DNA of 16,668 bases from an uncultured Oscillospiraceae bacterium (GTDB lineage Bacteria > Bacillota > Clostridia > Oscillospirales > Oscillospiraceae): positions 1 to 16,668 of the forward strand of contig CAKTLD010000029.1 of the NCBI GenBank assembly GCA_934572445.1. Reading direction: 5' to 3'. Positions within the stretch are counted from its first letter, which is position 1. Each line of letters starts with the position of its first letter. Below are positions 6,955-14,014 of the stretch, in pieces. The notes under the pieces are model-generated. The model ran no database searches. It was given only the letters and a program-made list of their open reading frames with translations, and had not been told where the DNA came from. The position numbers and the translations under genes were made by a program.

Positions 6955-8693
6955 GCCGCGTCACCATCCTTTGCGCCGATATGCGCCTGCCACATTTCCC
7001 TGTAGAGCGGGCAGGAGGCAAGAAGCTCCTCGTGTCTGCCCTGCGCCTCGATCCTGCCGTCCTTCACCACGGCAATGTTGTCCGCGCCCGTGATGGTGGA
7101 CAGGCGGTGCGCGATGACGATGACCGTCTTGTTTTCGACGAGCTTCGCCACGGCGCGCTGGATGACCGCCTCGTTCTCGGGGTCGATGTAGGCCGTGGCC
7201 TCATCGAGCACGATGACGGGCGCGTCTTTGAGCATCGCACGGGCGATGGCAATGCGCTGGCGCTCGCCGCCGGAGAGGTGCGCGCCGCCTCCGCCGACCA
7301 TCGTGTCATAGCCCTTTTCAAGCGTGGAAACAAAGCTGTCGCAGCCCGCGGCGTGCGCCGCGGCCTCGACTTCGGCGTCGCTCGCGTCACGGCGGCCCAT
7401 GCGGATATTCTCGCGCACCGTGTCATCGAAGAGGTAGTTGTCCTGCGACACGAACGCGACCTGATCGTAGAGCTGCGTGAGCGGGATAGACTTCAAATCG
7501 TGTCCGCCCATCGTGATCGTGCCGTTTTTCACATCCCAGAAGCCCGCGATCAGCTTGGCGAGCGTCGATTTGCCGCTGCCCGACGGGCCGACCAGCGCGG
7601 TCATGCCGCTTTGCGGGATCGAAAGGCTCACGCCGTGCAGGATCTCCTTGTCGTCGTGATAGCCAAAGGAGACATCCTTGACCTCGATGTTATGATCTTC
7701 AAAGGAAACGTTGGTGTTTGCGTGCTCCTGCTCCTCACCTTTTAATATCTCATCCACCTGAGCGACGGTCGTGCCGACCTGCGCGAGCGTATCGACAAAG
7801 TTGAACGCCGCCACGATCGGCGCGGACATACCGAGCGACAGGATGATGACCGTCAGGAATGTTTCGACCGTCAGCGTGCCGTGCAGGTAGAAGACCCAGC
7901 CGAGCGGCAGGACGGTCAGCATCTGCGCGGGGAAAAAGGCGTAGGCCATCGACATGCCGAGCTGGCTGCGGCGCATCCAGTCATAGTAGTACTGCGCGTT
8001 GGCCTTCACCTTGTCGGTCAGGCGCGCGTAGGACTTTTTGCCCTGATTGAACGCCTTGATGACCTCGATGCCGTTGATGTACTCGATCATCGCACTGCTC
8101 ATCTCGTTCGTCGCCTGCACCGCGCCCTCAAAGTCCTTGGCGTAGCCGCCCATGACCATCATCATAAAGGCGAACGCGATGGGAAACACCACGAGCGATA
8201 AAAGCGCCAGACGCCAGTCAAGGATAAAGAGGTAAATGAGCGTCAGCACCGGAGCGGTGATGTTCGCCGTCATCTCGGGGAAAAGATGGGCGAGCGTCGC
8301 CTCCATGCCGTCCACCTGATCGACGATGATCTGCTTTAATTTGCCGCTGGAGGTGTCCATCACCGTGCCGAGCGGCAGGCGCGGCAGCTTTTGCAGCAGC
8401 AGCTCGCGGATGGTCTTCAGAATACTGAACGTCGCCCTGTGCGAGATCGACAGTGCGCCGTTATAGAGCACCGTGCGCGCAAGATAGCCCGCAAGCGCCG
8501 CGAGCAGCCACGGCGTGTAGGCGGCGGCTGCCGTCTCACCCGCGAGCAGCAGCGCGATGATCTTCGCCGCGGCGAAGTACGGCACCATGCCGCACACCAC
8601 GCCGATGACCGCCAGGATCACCGCCGTGATGAGCTTGCCGTGTTCGTCCTTGCCCAGTTCCCAGATGCGCTGGACGGGGCTTTGTTTTTCTAT
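6951..8693 (-). CDS. ABC exporter, fused permease-ATPase, first subunit, apparent AUA start
   Basis: A half-transporter of 580 residues if translation starts at ATA (8691-8693). Motifs in that numbering: Walker A G-P-S-G-S-G-K-S-T (369-377), Q-loop V-S-Q-D (415-418), signature L-S-G-G-E (473-477), Walker B ending L-D-E-A (496-499), H-loop H529. No ATG, GTG or TTG lies in frame between the stop at 8712-8714 and a GTG at 8621. Starting at 8621 would remove 24 residues (E-K-Q-S-P-V-Q-R-I-W-E-L-G onward) that form the usual amphipathic lead-in before helix 1, and it has no ribosome site. ATA instead sits 8 nt after a perfect AAGGAGG. The ATPase and membrane domains are intact. It pairs with the next gene by ATGA overlap and lies 82 bp below tetR. 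Confidence 0.88.
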   Translation of the reverse strand: MEKQSPVQRIWELGKDEHGKLITAVILAVIGVVCGMVPYFAAAKIIALLLAGETAAAAYTPWLLAALAGYLARTVLYNGALSISHRATFSILKTIRELLLQKLPRLPLGTVMDTSSGKLKQIIVDQVDGMEATLAHLFPEMTANITAPVLTLIYLFILDWRLALLSLVVFPIAFAFMMMVMGGYAKDFEGAVQATNEMSSAMIEYINGIEVIKAFNQGKKSYARLTDKVKANAQYYYDWMRRSQLGMSMAYAFFPAQMLTVLPLGWVFYLHGTLTVETFLTVIILSLGMSAPIVAAFNFVDTLAQVGTTVAQVDEILKGEEQEHANTNVSFEDHNIEVKDVSFGYHDDKEILHGVSLSIPQSGMTALVGPSGSGKSTLAKLIAGFWDVKNGTITMGGHDLKSIPLTQLYDQVAFVSQDNYLFDDTVRENIRMGRRDASDAEVEAAAHAAGCDSFVSTLEKGYDTMVGGGGAHLSGGERQRIAIARAMLKDAPVIVLDEATAYIDPENEAVIQRAVAKLVENKTVIVIAHRLSTITGADNIAVVKDGRIEAQGRHEELLASCPLYREMWQAHIGAKDGDAA

Positions 8694-8713
8694 GTTGGTT
8701 TCCTCCTTCTCTT

Positions 8714-8731
8714 AGTTAGATGTAGCTAACT
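8714..8731. promoter_or_regulatory. Dyad upstream of the ABC pair
   Basis: AGTTAG (8714-8719) and CTAACT (8726-8731) form an inverted repeat with a 6-bp centre, just before the ribosome site of the first ABC gene and after the tetR stop. The 8-mer TAGTTAGA at 8713-8720 recurs at 9455-9462 inside the tetR promoter. It could be an operator, or a small mRNA hairpin tuning ABC translation relative to tetR. Confidence 0.3.
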
Positions 8732-8775
8732 GATGACTTTATGGAAAGCCGCCGTCTCCGGCAGCTTGTCCTGCG

Positions 8776-9399
8776 CTATTGCTCTTTGCCGAACACGGCA
8801 AAAAAGCCCGTGCGGTGGTAGCGGCTCAGGAGATGAATGTACTCCCGCGCCTCGTCCCGGCTCATGCCGTGGCGGATGACCTCGAAAATGCTCTCAAAGC
8901 GCGAGGTCGTGACGATGTGCAGCAGCTTTTCCGTCAGCGCATCGCCCATGCGCTCGGGATAACCGGCAGTCGCCATATATCTGTAGGTGTACTCGACCTC
9001 GATACGCACGAGCTCGTCGACGAAATTGTGAAAGCGCGTGCCGTAGGACGCGTCGAGCAGCAGACGGAATTCGTCCAGATGGTCGTACATGTAATCGACG
9101 AGCTCCATCGTGCCGCCGTCCTCATACTCGGCCATGTGCGCGCTCTGCGCCGCGCCGTCCATGTGCGTGAACGCCTCCTGAATTTTGAGGAAGCGCTCGA
9201 TCATCTCGCTGAGCGCGGGCTCGACGATGGCGGAAAACAGACCCTCCTTGTCCTGGAAACGAACATAGATGGAGTTCGTGCTCGTCTCCGCCGCGGCGGC
9301 AATAGCGCGCAGCGACGCGTCCGTGTAGCCCTTATCCAGAAATTCCGCCTTTGCACACGCCAAAATGCGCTCCGACACGCCCTCGATCTGCCTTGCCAT
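8776..9399 (-). CDS. TetR/AcrR family transcriptional repressor
   Basis: A 207-residue protein of normal TetR length. The N-terminal HTH (about residues 5-50) is typical: I-L-A-C-A-K-A-E-F-L-D-K-G-Y then S-L-R-A-I-A-A-A-A and S-I-Y-V-R-F-Q-D-K-E-G-L-F. The rest is the helical ligand-binding and dimerisation region. Two ATGs are possible. The first, at 9408, is only 2 nt from the GGAGG and is too close. The second, at 9399, is 11 nt away and gives the usual short N-terminus, so it is chosen. The gene lies directly upstream of the ABC exporter pair on the same strand with 82 bp between, so it is very probably their repressor. Its own promoter carries a strong palindrome. Confidence 0.9.
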   Translation of the reverse strand: MARQIEGVSERILACAKAEFLDKGYTDASLRAIAAAAETSTNSIYVRFQDKEGLFSAIVEPALSEMIERFLKIQEAFTHMDGAAQSAHMAEYEDGGTMELVDYMYDHLDEFRLLLDASYGTRFHNFVDELVRIEVEYTYRYMATAGYPERMGDALTEKLLHIVTTSRFESIFEVIRHGMSRDEAREYIHLLSRYHRTGFFAVFGKEQ

Positions 9400-9432
9400 C
9401 CGTTTCATCTCCTCCGCAATTCATAACACCGT

Positions 9433-9451
9433 TTCATAACGACGTTATGAA
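9433..9451. promoter_or_regulatory. TetR operator, perfect 19-bp palindrome
   Basis: TTCATAACG (9433-9441), a central A, and CGTTATGAA (9443-9451) form a perfect dyad. It begins at the edge of the tetR -10 box and covers the transcription start. A further half-site, TTCATAAC, lies at 9420-9427, 13 bp from the first arm, in the same orientation as the left arm. The size, symmetry and place are those expected of a TetR autorepression operator. Confidence 0.8.
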
Positions 9452-9479
9452 TTATAGTTAGAGAGCTTTAATTTGTCAA
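9451..9479 (-). promoter_or_regulatory. Perfect-consensus promoter of tetR
   Basis: Read on the minus strand, TTGACA (plus 9474-9479) and TATAAT (plus 9451-9456) are separated by 17 bp, matching sigma-A consensus at every position. It drives tetR and probably the ABC pair, since no clear promoter is seen in the 82 bp between tetR and the ABC genes. Confidence 0.85.
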
Positions 9480-9502
9480 GTCCCTTCTGTGCACAGTCCG
9501 GC

Positions 9503-9534
9503 AAAAAATGCGCGGCAGGGAGTCCCCGCCGCGC
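9503..9534 (-). terminator. Intrinsic terminator of the glycerate kinase gene
   Basis: On the minus strand a GC-rich stem (plus 9528-9534 with 9510-9516, and inner CCC/GGG at 9524-9526 and 9518-9520, with one mismatch) is followed by a run of six T (plus 9503-9508). It starts about 66 nt after the glycerate kinase stop and insulates the tetR promoter just beyond. Confidence 0.8.
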
Positions 9535-9600
9535 TCGCTCACGATGTGCATTGAGCGTTCCTCGCAAAGGGCGCCTCCTGCCGAAAACGCCCTCCGCATC

Positions 9601-10755
9601 CTACGCTCCATTTTTCTTCAGTCCCATGCCGACGCACAGCAGGCGCATCGCACGCGCGGTGCTCTCCCGGATCGACGCAGGTGCATTTTTCATCGCATCC
9701 TCCAGCGTCGTAACGGCGCTGACCGCGCTGACCAGCGCGTCCACGCCGCAGTCATAAAGCGCACCCGCGCCCTCGCCAATCGCACCGCCGATGGCGATAA
9801 CGGGTACATTTCCCGCCGCCTTGACGCGGCGGGCCACGCCCGCGGGAACCTTTCCACCCGCCGACTGCGCATCGAGCCGCCCCTCGCCGGTCAGCACAAG
9901 ATCCGCGCCGGTCAGTGCCGCGTTAAAACCCACGGCATCCAGCACCAGATCGATGCCCGGGCAGAGCACCGCATCGAAAAATGCGAGCATTGCGCAGGCA
10001 AGGCCTCCCGCCGCACCGGAGCCCTCCCTCTGTGCCGCATCACAGCCGAGTTGGCGGCGGAGCACCTCCGCGTAATGCGCAAGCGCAGCGTCCAGCAGAC
10101 GCACCTGTTCGGCATCCGCACCCTTCTGCGGACCGAAAACTGCCGCCGCACCGTTTGTCCCGCAGAGCTGATTGCGCACATCGCACGCCAGCAGAAAGCG
10201 GCAGTGCTTCGCCTGCGGCATAACTCCCGTATGGTCGATGCGCGCGAGCGCTTGCAGCGCCGCACCGCCCGGGGGCAGCTCCCGCCCCGCCGCATCCAGC
10301 AGCGAGACGCCGAGCGCCTGCGCCAGTCCCGCGCCGCCGTCCGTCGTCGCCGAGCCGCCGAGGCCGAGGATCACCCGCTCCGCGCCATGCTCCAGCGCGT
10401 GGCGGATCAGTTCGCCCGTGCCATAGGTCGAGGCACGCAGCGCGTCGCGCTCCCCCGGCCGCAGCAGCGTAAGGCCAGAGGCAGCCGCCGTTTCGATGAC
10501 GGCCGTACCGTCCGGCAGGATGCCGTATTCCGCGCGGATGGCGCGCCCAAGCGGGTCGTGCGCTGGTGCGCGGACAATCCTGCCGCCTGTGGCCGCAGCC
10601 AATGCGCACACGGTGCCCTCGCCGCCGTCGGCGACGGGCAGCTCCACCGTTTCCGCATTGGGAAATACCGCGCGCACCCCCTGCGCCATTGCAGATACCG
10701 CTTCTTCTGCCGTACAGCTCCCTTTGAAGGAGTCGGCAGCGATCAATACCTTCAT
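9601..10755 (-). CDS. Glycerate kinase, GlxK/GarK type
   Basis: A 384-residue cytoplasmic enzyme that phosphorylates D-glycerate with ATP (family members make 2- or 3-phosphoglycerate), feeding glycerate into glycolysis. Family motifs are clear: A-D-S-F-K-G-S near residue 7, V-A-D-G-G-E-G-T near 42, G-L-G-G-S-A-T-T-D-G-G near 130, V-F-G-P-Q-K-G-A, G-S-G-A-A-G-G-L, and T-G-E-G-R-L-D-A-Q-S with G-K-V-P in the C-terminal part. The start is ATG at 10753-10755, giving the expected M-K-V-L-I-A-A-D and preceded by AAGGAAGG; the longer frame to 10863 adds a sequence foreign to the family. It is monocistronic, with its own terminator. No regulator or glycerate-uptake gene is adjacent. Confidence 0.93.
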   Translation of the reverse strand: MKVLIAADSFKGSCTAEEAVSAMAQGVRAVFPNAETVELPVADGGEGTVCALAAATGGRIVRAPAHDPLGRAIRAEYGILPDGTAVIETAAASGLTLLRPGERDALRASTYGTGELIRHALEHGAERVILGLGGSATTDGGAGLAQALGVSLLDAAGRELPPGGAALQALARIDHTGVMPQAKHCRFLLACDVRNQLCGTNGAAAVFGPQKGADAEQVRLLDAALAHYAEVLRRQLGCDAAQREGSGAAGGLACAMLAFFDAVLCPGIDLVLDAVGFNAALTGADLVLTGEGRLDAQSAGGKVPAGVARRVKAAGNVPVIAIGGAIGEGAGALYDCGVDALVSAVSAVTTLEDAMKNAPASIRESTARAMRLLCVGMGLKKNGA

Positions 10756-10940
10756 GCACTTTTCCTTCCTTTCCTCCAGCCGGTGCTGCCGCAGCGCAGC
10801 CATCTTCCCCGGATGACCACCTGCCGAAAAGAGACCGCCATACCGACGTGGTCTGATTCGCATCCCGCAGCGCTTCCATCTGTGGGATCATCTCTCCGCA
10901 AAACGGTTTTTCATTCCATCGCGCCGGTCCCCCGTGTCAT
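10756..10940. other. Non-coding leader region upstream of glycerate kinase
   Basis: Apart from the ribosome site just before 10755 I see no gene here. The open frames in this stretch are extensions or antisense of glycerate kinase. A TATACT-like hexamer on the minus strand lies within the neighbouring decayed gene (near plus 10948-10953) and might have been recruited as the kinase promoter, but no good -35 accompanies it. The stretch 11151-11227 also shows nothing. Confidence 0.4.
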
Positions 10941-10945
10941 TTTTT

Positions 10946-11150
10946 CAGTATAGCAGGTATCTTCCTGTTCGTCGAGAGCAGAATCCTTCCGCAATTGAGA
11001 TCCTATTGATTTCGGCGGCCTTGCTCTTCCCTCCCGAAGCGCTGCACGGCCCGGATATACCACTCTCATTCCTTGTCGCTGCCGCCACCCTCTGAAATCG
11101 CCACATTCTGCGTCCGGCAGGGGTTCATTACCGGCTGTATGATCTCAAAG
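10946..11150 (-). pseudogene. Decayed fragment of a YhcG_N (DUF1016 N-terminal) gene
   Basis: This stretch aligns end to end with 14514-14720, inside the intact YhcG_N gene on the same strand. Anchor identities are CAGTATAGCAGG (10946 and 14514), TCGTCGAGAG, and a 21-base identity ending at 11115 and 14684. The distance between anchors differs by one base (170 against 171). Translated on the minus strand it still reads T-Q-N-V-A-I, then W-Y-I-R-A-V-x-x-F-G, then, after a frameshift, A-L-D-E-Q-E-D-T-C-Y-T-E-K. The intact copy has T-Q-N-V-A-I, W-Y-I-R-A-V-L-H-F-G and S-L-D-E-Q-T-V-S-C-Y-T-E-K. In-frame stops and the frameshift show it is dead. The 5' half of the gene is not visible. Confidence 0.8.
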
Positions 11151-11227
11151 GCTCTCTTGCAGGCCGCACAATGCGCCTCACCTGGGCGTCCGCCCCCCGC
11201 TCGTCCCCCTGTCCGAAACTCCCATTG

Positions 11228-11265
11228 CAAAAAGAACACCACCCTTCCGGGTGGTGTTCTTTTTG
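11228..11265 (-). terminator. Perfect hairpin terminator of the sigma/anti-sigma operon
   Basis: Seventeen bases at 11228-11244 are fully complementary to 11249-11265 with a 4-base loop. The outer stem is A5 opposite T5, so on the minus strand the hairpin ends in TTCTTTTTG. It lies about 50 nt after the RsgI-like stop. Because A5 and T5 flank both sides, it can also terminate plus-strand transcription. Confidence 0.9.
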
Positions 11266-11316
11266 TCAGGCGGCTTCAATTCGGATATTTTTCTAAATCA
11301 ATCTTTGATGATCGTA

Positions 11317-12540
11317 TCAGTCATCTAACTCCGTTTCGTGCTTGAGAATGGTGCCGGAGACCGCGTCGATCTCGTAGTCGTATTCCATATTGCCGGACTT
11401 GAACTCGACCTCGTAGACGAGCGTTCCGTCCTCGTCGTCCAGCTCGATGTCCATGTCATACGCCTTGCTTTCGCTCACGCCCGCATGGTCCAGAGCGATG
11501 GACTTCGCCTTAGCATAGCCGATGCCCTGCACCGCTCCGGACGGCGCGGGCTTCTGACCGGAGGGCTTCGCCGTCTCATTCCATGTGGAAGCAGCGGTCA
11601 ACAAGTCCTTCTGTCCGCTGAGTACCTTGCCGGTATAGGCATCCACCAGATACTCGAACTCGCCCCATGCCGTGTGCAGCTCCACCTCATAGTGCGCGGG
11701 GAACTCGTCAAGCTCGGGATCGACCTCCGCCGTAACGGAATCCATCACCGTTGTTCCGGCGTACTGCTCCGCGGCGTAGGCTGCCGCATCCCTGCCGATG
11801 GGCATGGCGGGTGCGCCCGCTTCGGCGAGGTCCTTGAGTTCCTCGACCGAGAGCTTCGCCAGCGCGTCAAACTTCAGGGCGGAGTTGAGCGCCAGCACAC
11901 GGTTCACCAGCGCCGCCTTTCCGGTGGAGATGCTGTTTTCCCGCGCCTGCTGTTCCAGTCCCGCGTCCTGCGTAAGCGTCTGCGTCAGGACCGACGCGCG
12001 CGATTCGCTCGTCTGCAAAACACCGTCCACGGTGTTCGTCAGCTCGCGCTGGAGCTTTTCTGCACGGGTGGTATCCTTGTCCTCTACCGAGATCATGATG
12101 GCGGAGGAAATGCTGCTGAGGTATCCGTTTCGCACAAGACTGCCCACGATGGCGTTCACCGCCACGTCCAGCTTCGCGCCCTTGAGGTCCGCGCCATTGC
12201 CCATATCCGCAAGAATAGCTTTTGCATCCTCGTTGAGCGGTGTGCAGGCAAGCACTTTCTCGCTCTGGTTCACTTTCAGTTCAATGCTCGGGTTCACGTC
12301 CAGTGACACCACGGAGACGACCGCGTTCGCCCGCTGGTAGAACAGCCCGCCGCCAAGCAGCATCACCGCAAGGCAGGCGGCAATGAGCGATGTCCATTTT
12401 CTCTTCGTCGTTTTCTTTGTCGTCATGGGAATTACCGTTCCTTTCCGCTCTTCACAGCGGGAGAGAACGCCGTTCACATCATCCGGCGCGGTCTTTTTGA
12501 CCGCCGTGGCCAGACGCTGCTCCATTTTTTCGTTGGTCAT
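11317..12540 (-). CDS. RsgI-like membrane anti-sigma factor with two PepSY domains
   Basis: A 407-residue single-pass membrane protein. Residues 1-48 are cytoplasmic and charged and would bind the sigma factor. One hydrophobic segment runs about 50-68 (S-L-I-A-A-C-L-A-V-M-L-L). Next comes an RsgI-type extracellular domain with the family hallmark S-L-D-V-N-P-S-I-E-L (79-88). After a helical middle region, two PepSY-like repeats follow (about 245-315 and 338-405), each ending in a D-A-x-(T/S)-G strand (Y-T-G-K-V-L and V-S-G-T-I-L). A Pro/Gly/Ser-rich linker lies between them. The start ATG overlaps the sigma stop as ATGA. The likely role is holding the ECF sigma inactive until an envelope signal is sensed. 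What the PepSY repeats bind is unknown; protease inhibition is known for the family. Confidence 0.88.
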   Translation of the reverse strand: MTNEKMEQRLATAVKKTAPDDVNGVLSRCEERKGTVIPMTTKKTTKRKWTSLIAACLAVMLLGGGLFYQRANAVVSVVSLDVNPSIELKVNQSEKVLACTPLNEDAKAILADMGNGADLKGAKLDVAVNAIVGSLVRNGYLSSISSAIMISVEDKDTTRAEKLQRELTNTVDGVLQTSESRASVLTQTLTQDAGLEQQARENSISTGKAALVNRVLALNSALKFDALAKLSVEELKDLAEAGAPAMPIGRDAAAYAAEQYAGTTVMDSVTAEVDPELDEFPAHYEVELHTAWGEFEYLVDAYTGKVLSGQKDLLTAASTWNETAKPSGQKPAPSGAVQGIGYAKAKSIALDHAGVSESKAYDMDIELDDEDGTLVYEVEFKSGNMEYDYEIDAVSGTILKHETELDD

Positions 12541-13112
12541 CGGGCGTCATCTCCTTCCAGATAAGCTCGCATCTTTTTCAATGCTCTGTGATATTTCGAC
12601 AGGACGGTAGGAAGCGGCAGCTCCAGCAGCGCCGCGATCTCCCGGTGCTTCAAGCCCGTAACAGCGTGGAGCAGCACGATACGCCGCTCCTCGTCGCTGA
12701 GACGTGCCAGCGCGTGCTGCAAAAGGGCGCGCGCATCGGCGTCCAGTCCGCTCTCCCGCGCGGGAATAGCGTCCCATTCCTCCTCGCTGAGCGCGGCATG
12801 ACGTTCCTCGCGCCGCAGGCGCATCAGGCAGAGATTGCGGCATACGGTCAGCAGCCAGCCCATCGCCGAACCGGTTGGACGATACTGCTCCGCACAGTCC
12901 CACACCTGCACATAGACATCCTGTGTGAGATCCTGCGCATCATGCGCATTTTTGAGGTAGGAAAGCGCAAGACCGTACACCGCCGTCCGTGTGCGCTGAT
13001 ATAGCTCTGCCAAAGCGTCACGGTCACCACCGGCAACGCGGAGGAGCAGTCGCTGCAGCTCATGCCGCTCCTCTGCCGGCGCATATTCGGTTGTCATCAG
13101 CAAGCTGAGCAT
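12537..13112 (-). CDS. ECF-type RNA polymerase sigma factor
   Basis: A 191-residue sigma-70 family protein with only regions 2 and 4. Region 2 covers about residues 28-95 (L-Y-Q-R-T-R-T-A-V-Y-G-L-A, then D-A-Q-D-L-T-Q-D-V-Y-V-Q-V-W and G-W-L-L-T-V-C-R-N). Region 4 covers about 130-185 (L-S-D-E-E-R-R-I-V-L-L-H, then H-R-E-I-A-A-L-L-E-L-P and S-K-Y-H-R-A-L-K-K). The ATG at 13112 is preferred over the one at 13145: AGGAG (plus 13123-13127) lies before it, and the predicted promoter -10 would cover the upstream ATG. It is coupled to the RsgI-like anti-sigma by ATGA. The operon should respond to an envelope stress. Confidence 0.9.
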   Translation of the reverse strand: MLSLLMTTEYAPAEERHELQRLLLRVAGGDRDALAELYQRTRTAVYGLALSYLKNAHDAQDLTQDVYVQVWDCAEQYRPTGSAMGWLLTVCRNLCLMRLRREERHAALSEEEWDAIPARESGLDADARALLQHALARLSDEERRIVLLHAVTGLKHREIAALLELPLPTVLSKYHRALKKMRAYLEGDDAR

Positions 13113-13137
13113 AGGCTTCCGTCTCCTGTCATCCGTG

Positions 13138-13165
13138 TAATGCACGGAAAGGACGATTTATTGCA
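13138..13165 (-). promoter_or_regulatory. Candidate self-recognised ECF promoter
   Basis: On the minus strand TGCAATAAA (plus 13157-13165) and CGTGCATTA (plus 13138-13146) are placed like -35 and -10 boxes about 11 bp apart, with the sigma ribosome site immediately downstream. The two share CCGTGCA as a 21-bp-spaced direct repeat (plus TGCACGG at 13141-13147 and 13162-13168). ECF operons usually begin with the promoter they recognise; no sigma-A consensus is seen here. Confidence 0.4.
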
Positions 13166-13180
13166 CGGGATTTTTTATTT

Positions 13181-14014
13181 TTATGATTCTGCTTCTTTCG
13201 CCTCATCAAGCTGCAGCATTCTGTGATCCTCCGTCAGCACCTTCATCTGGCTGATGGCAATGGCATTGAGTTTCGCCAAACGCTCCGCCTGTGGGATTCC
13301 CTCGTTGATGAATACTGCATTCAGATTTTCCAGATTGGACAGGCACACGAGCTGCGATACATTCGCGTAGTCCCGAATGTTACCCTTGAGATCCGGATGG
13401 GCATCACGCCACTCCTTAGCAGTCATGCCGAACAGCGCCATATTCAGAACATCGGCTTCGTTGGCATAGACCAGCGAAATTTGCCGTGCCGACAGCTCCG
13501 GCGGAATCAGATTTTCCTTGATGGCATTGGTATGAATCCGATAATTGATCTTGGCAAGGTTGCGCTTGATGTCCCAACCGAGCTGCTTCATCTCCTCGGT
13601 CTTGAGGCGCTCAAACTCCTTGACTAAGTAGAGCTTAAACTCCACGGAGATCCATGAGGCAAACTCAAACGCGATCTCCTTATGTGCGTAGGTCCCGCCA
13701 TAGCGGCCAGCCTTGGAAACAATGCCGATGGCACCAGTCGCATCTACCCATTTCTGTGGCGTCATCACAAAGCTGTTCAGCCCTGCCTGACTTCTAAACG
13801 CATCGAATTCGACACGGTTAAAATTGGGGTTGTAGAGCGTTTCCCACACGCCGAGGAACTCGATGGTGTTTCTGTTACGAAGCCAGTTTTGGATGATGTA
13901 CCGTGGATTATCACTATCCTTGATTTTTGCAATGTCTGTCAAGCTGAGGAAATCATCCCGCTTGAGATCCCACTGCACATTGATTTCTGTTCCACGAACG
14001 ACCAACTTATCCAT
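13181..14014 (-). CDS. KilA-N domain protein
   Basis: A 277-residue soluble protein. The N-terminal part (about residues 1-115) resembles a KilA-N domain: F-L-S-L-T-D-I-A-K near 23-31, then N-W-L-R-N-R-N-T-I-E-F-L-G-V-W-E near 43-58, and later G-R-Y-G-G-T-Y-A-H-K-E-I-A-F-E-F-A-S-W-I, the family's most conserved block. KilA-N domains are DNA-binding and found mainly in phages and mobile DNA. The C-terminal half is helical and charged, with no domain I can name. The ATG (14012-14014) overlaps the phosphatase stop by 8 nt and has GGAGG 10 nt upstream, so it is co-translated with it. The base composition is less GC-rich than the genes to its left, suggesting transfer. The function is unknown; a regulatory or anti-phage role is speculation. 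Confidence 0.82.
   Translation of the reverse strand: MDKLVVRGTEINVQWDLKRDDFLSLTDIAKIKDSDNPRYIIQNWLRNRNTIEFLGVWETLYNPNFNRVEFDAFRSQAGLNSFVMTPQKWVDATGAIGIVSKAGRYGGTYAHKEIAFEFASWISVEFKLYLVKEFERLKTEEMKQLGWDIKRNLAKINYRIHTNAIKENLIPPELSARQISLVYANEADVLNMALFGMTAKEWRDAHPDLKGNIRDYANVSQLVCLSNLENLNAVFINEGIPQAERLAKLNAIAISQMKVLTEDHRMLQLDEAKEAES

Noticed and set aside
8619..8621. GTG as the start of the first ABC subunit
   Set aside because: No ribosome site precedes it and it lies just inside the first membrane helix, removing 24 residues that continue the family pattern; the ATA after AAGGAGG fits better.
10040..10891. 283-residue minus-strand frame overlapping glycerate kinase
   Set aside because: Same strand but different phase from a clear family match; Gly/Ala/Arg-rich with no domain.
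9508..10953. 481-residue plus-strand open frame
   Set aside because: It is antisense to the glycerate kinase, whose motifs are intact; Arg/His/Ala-rich composition is typical of a shadow in GC-rich DNA.
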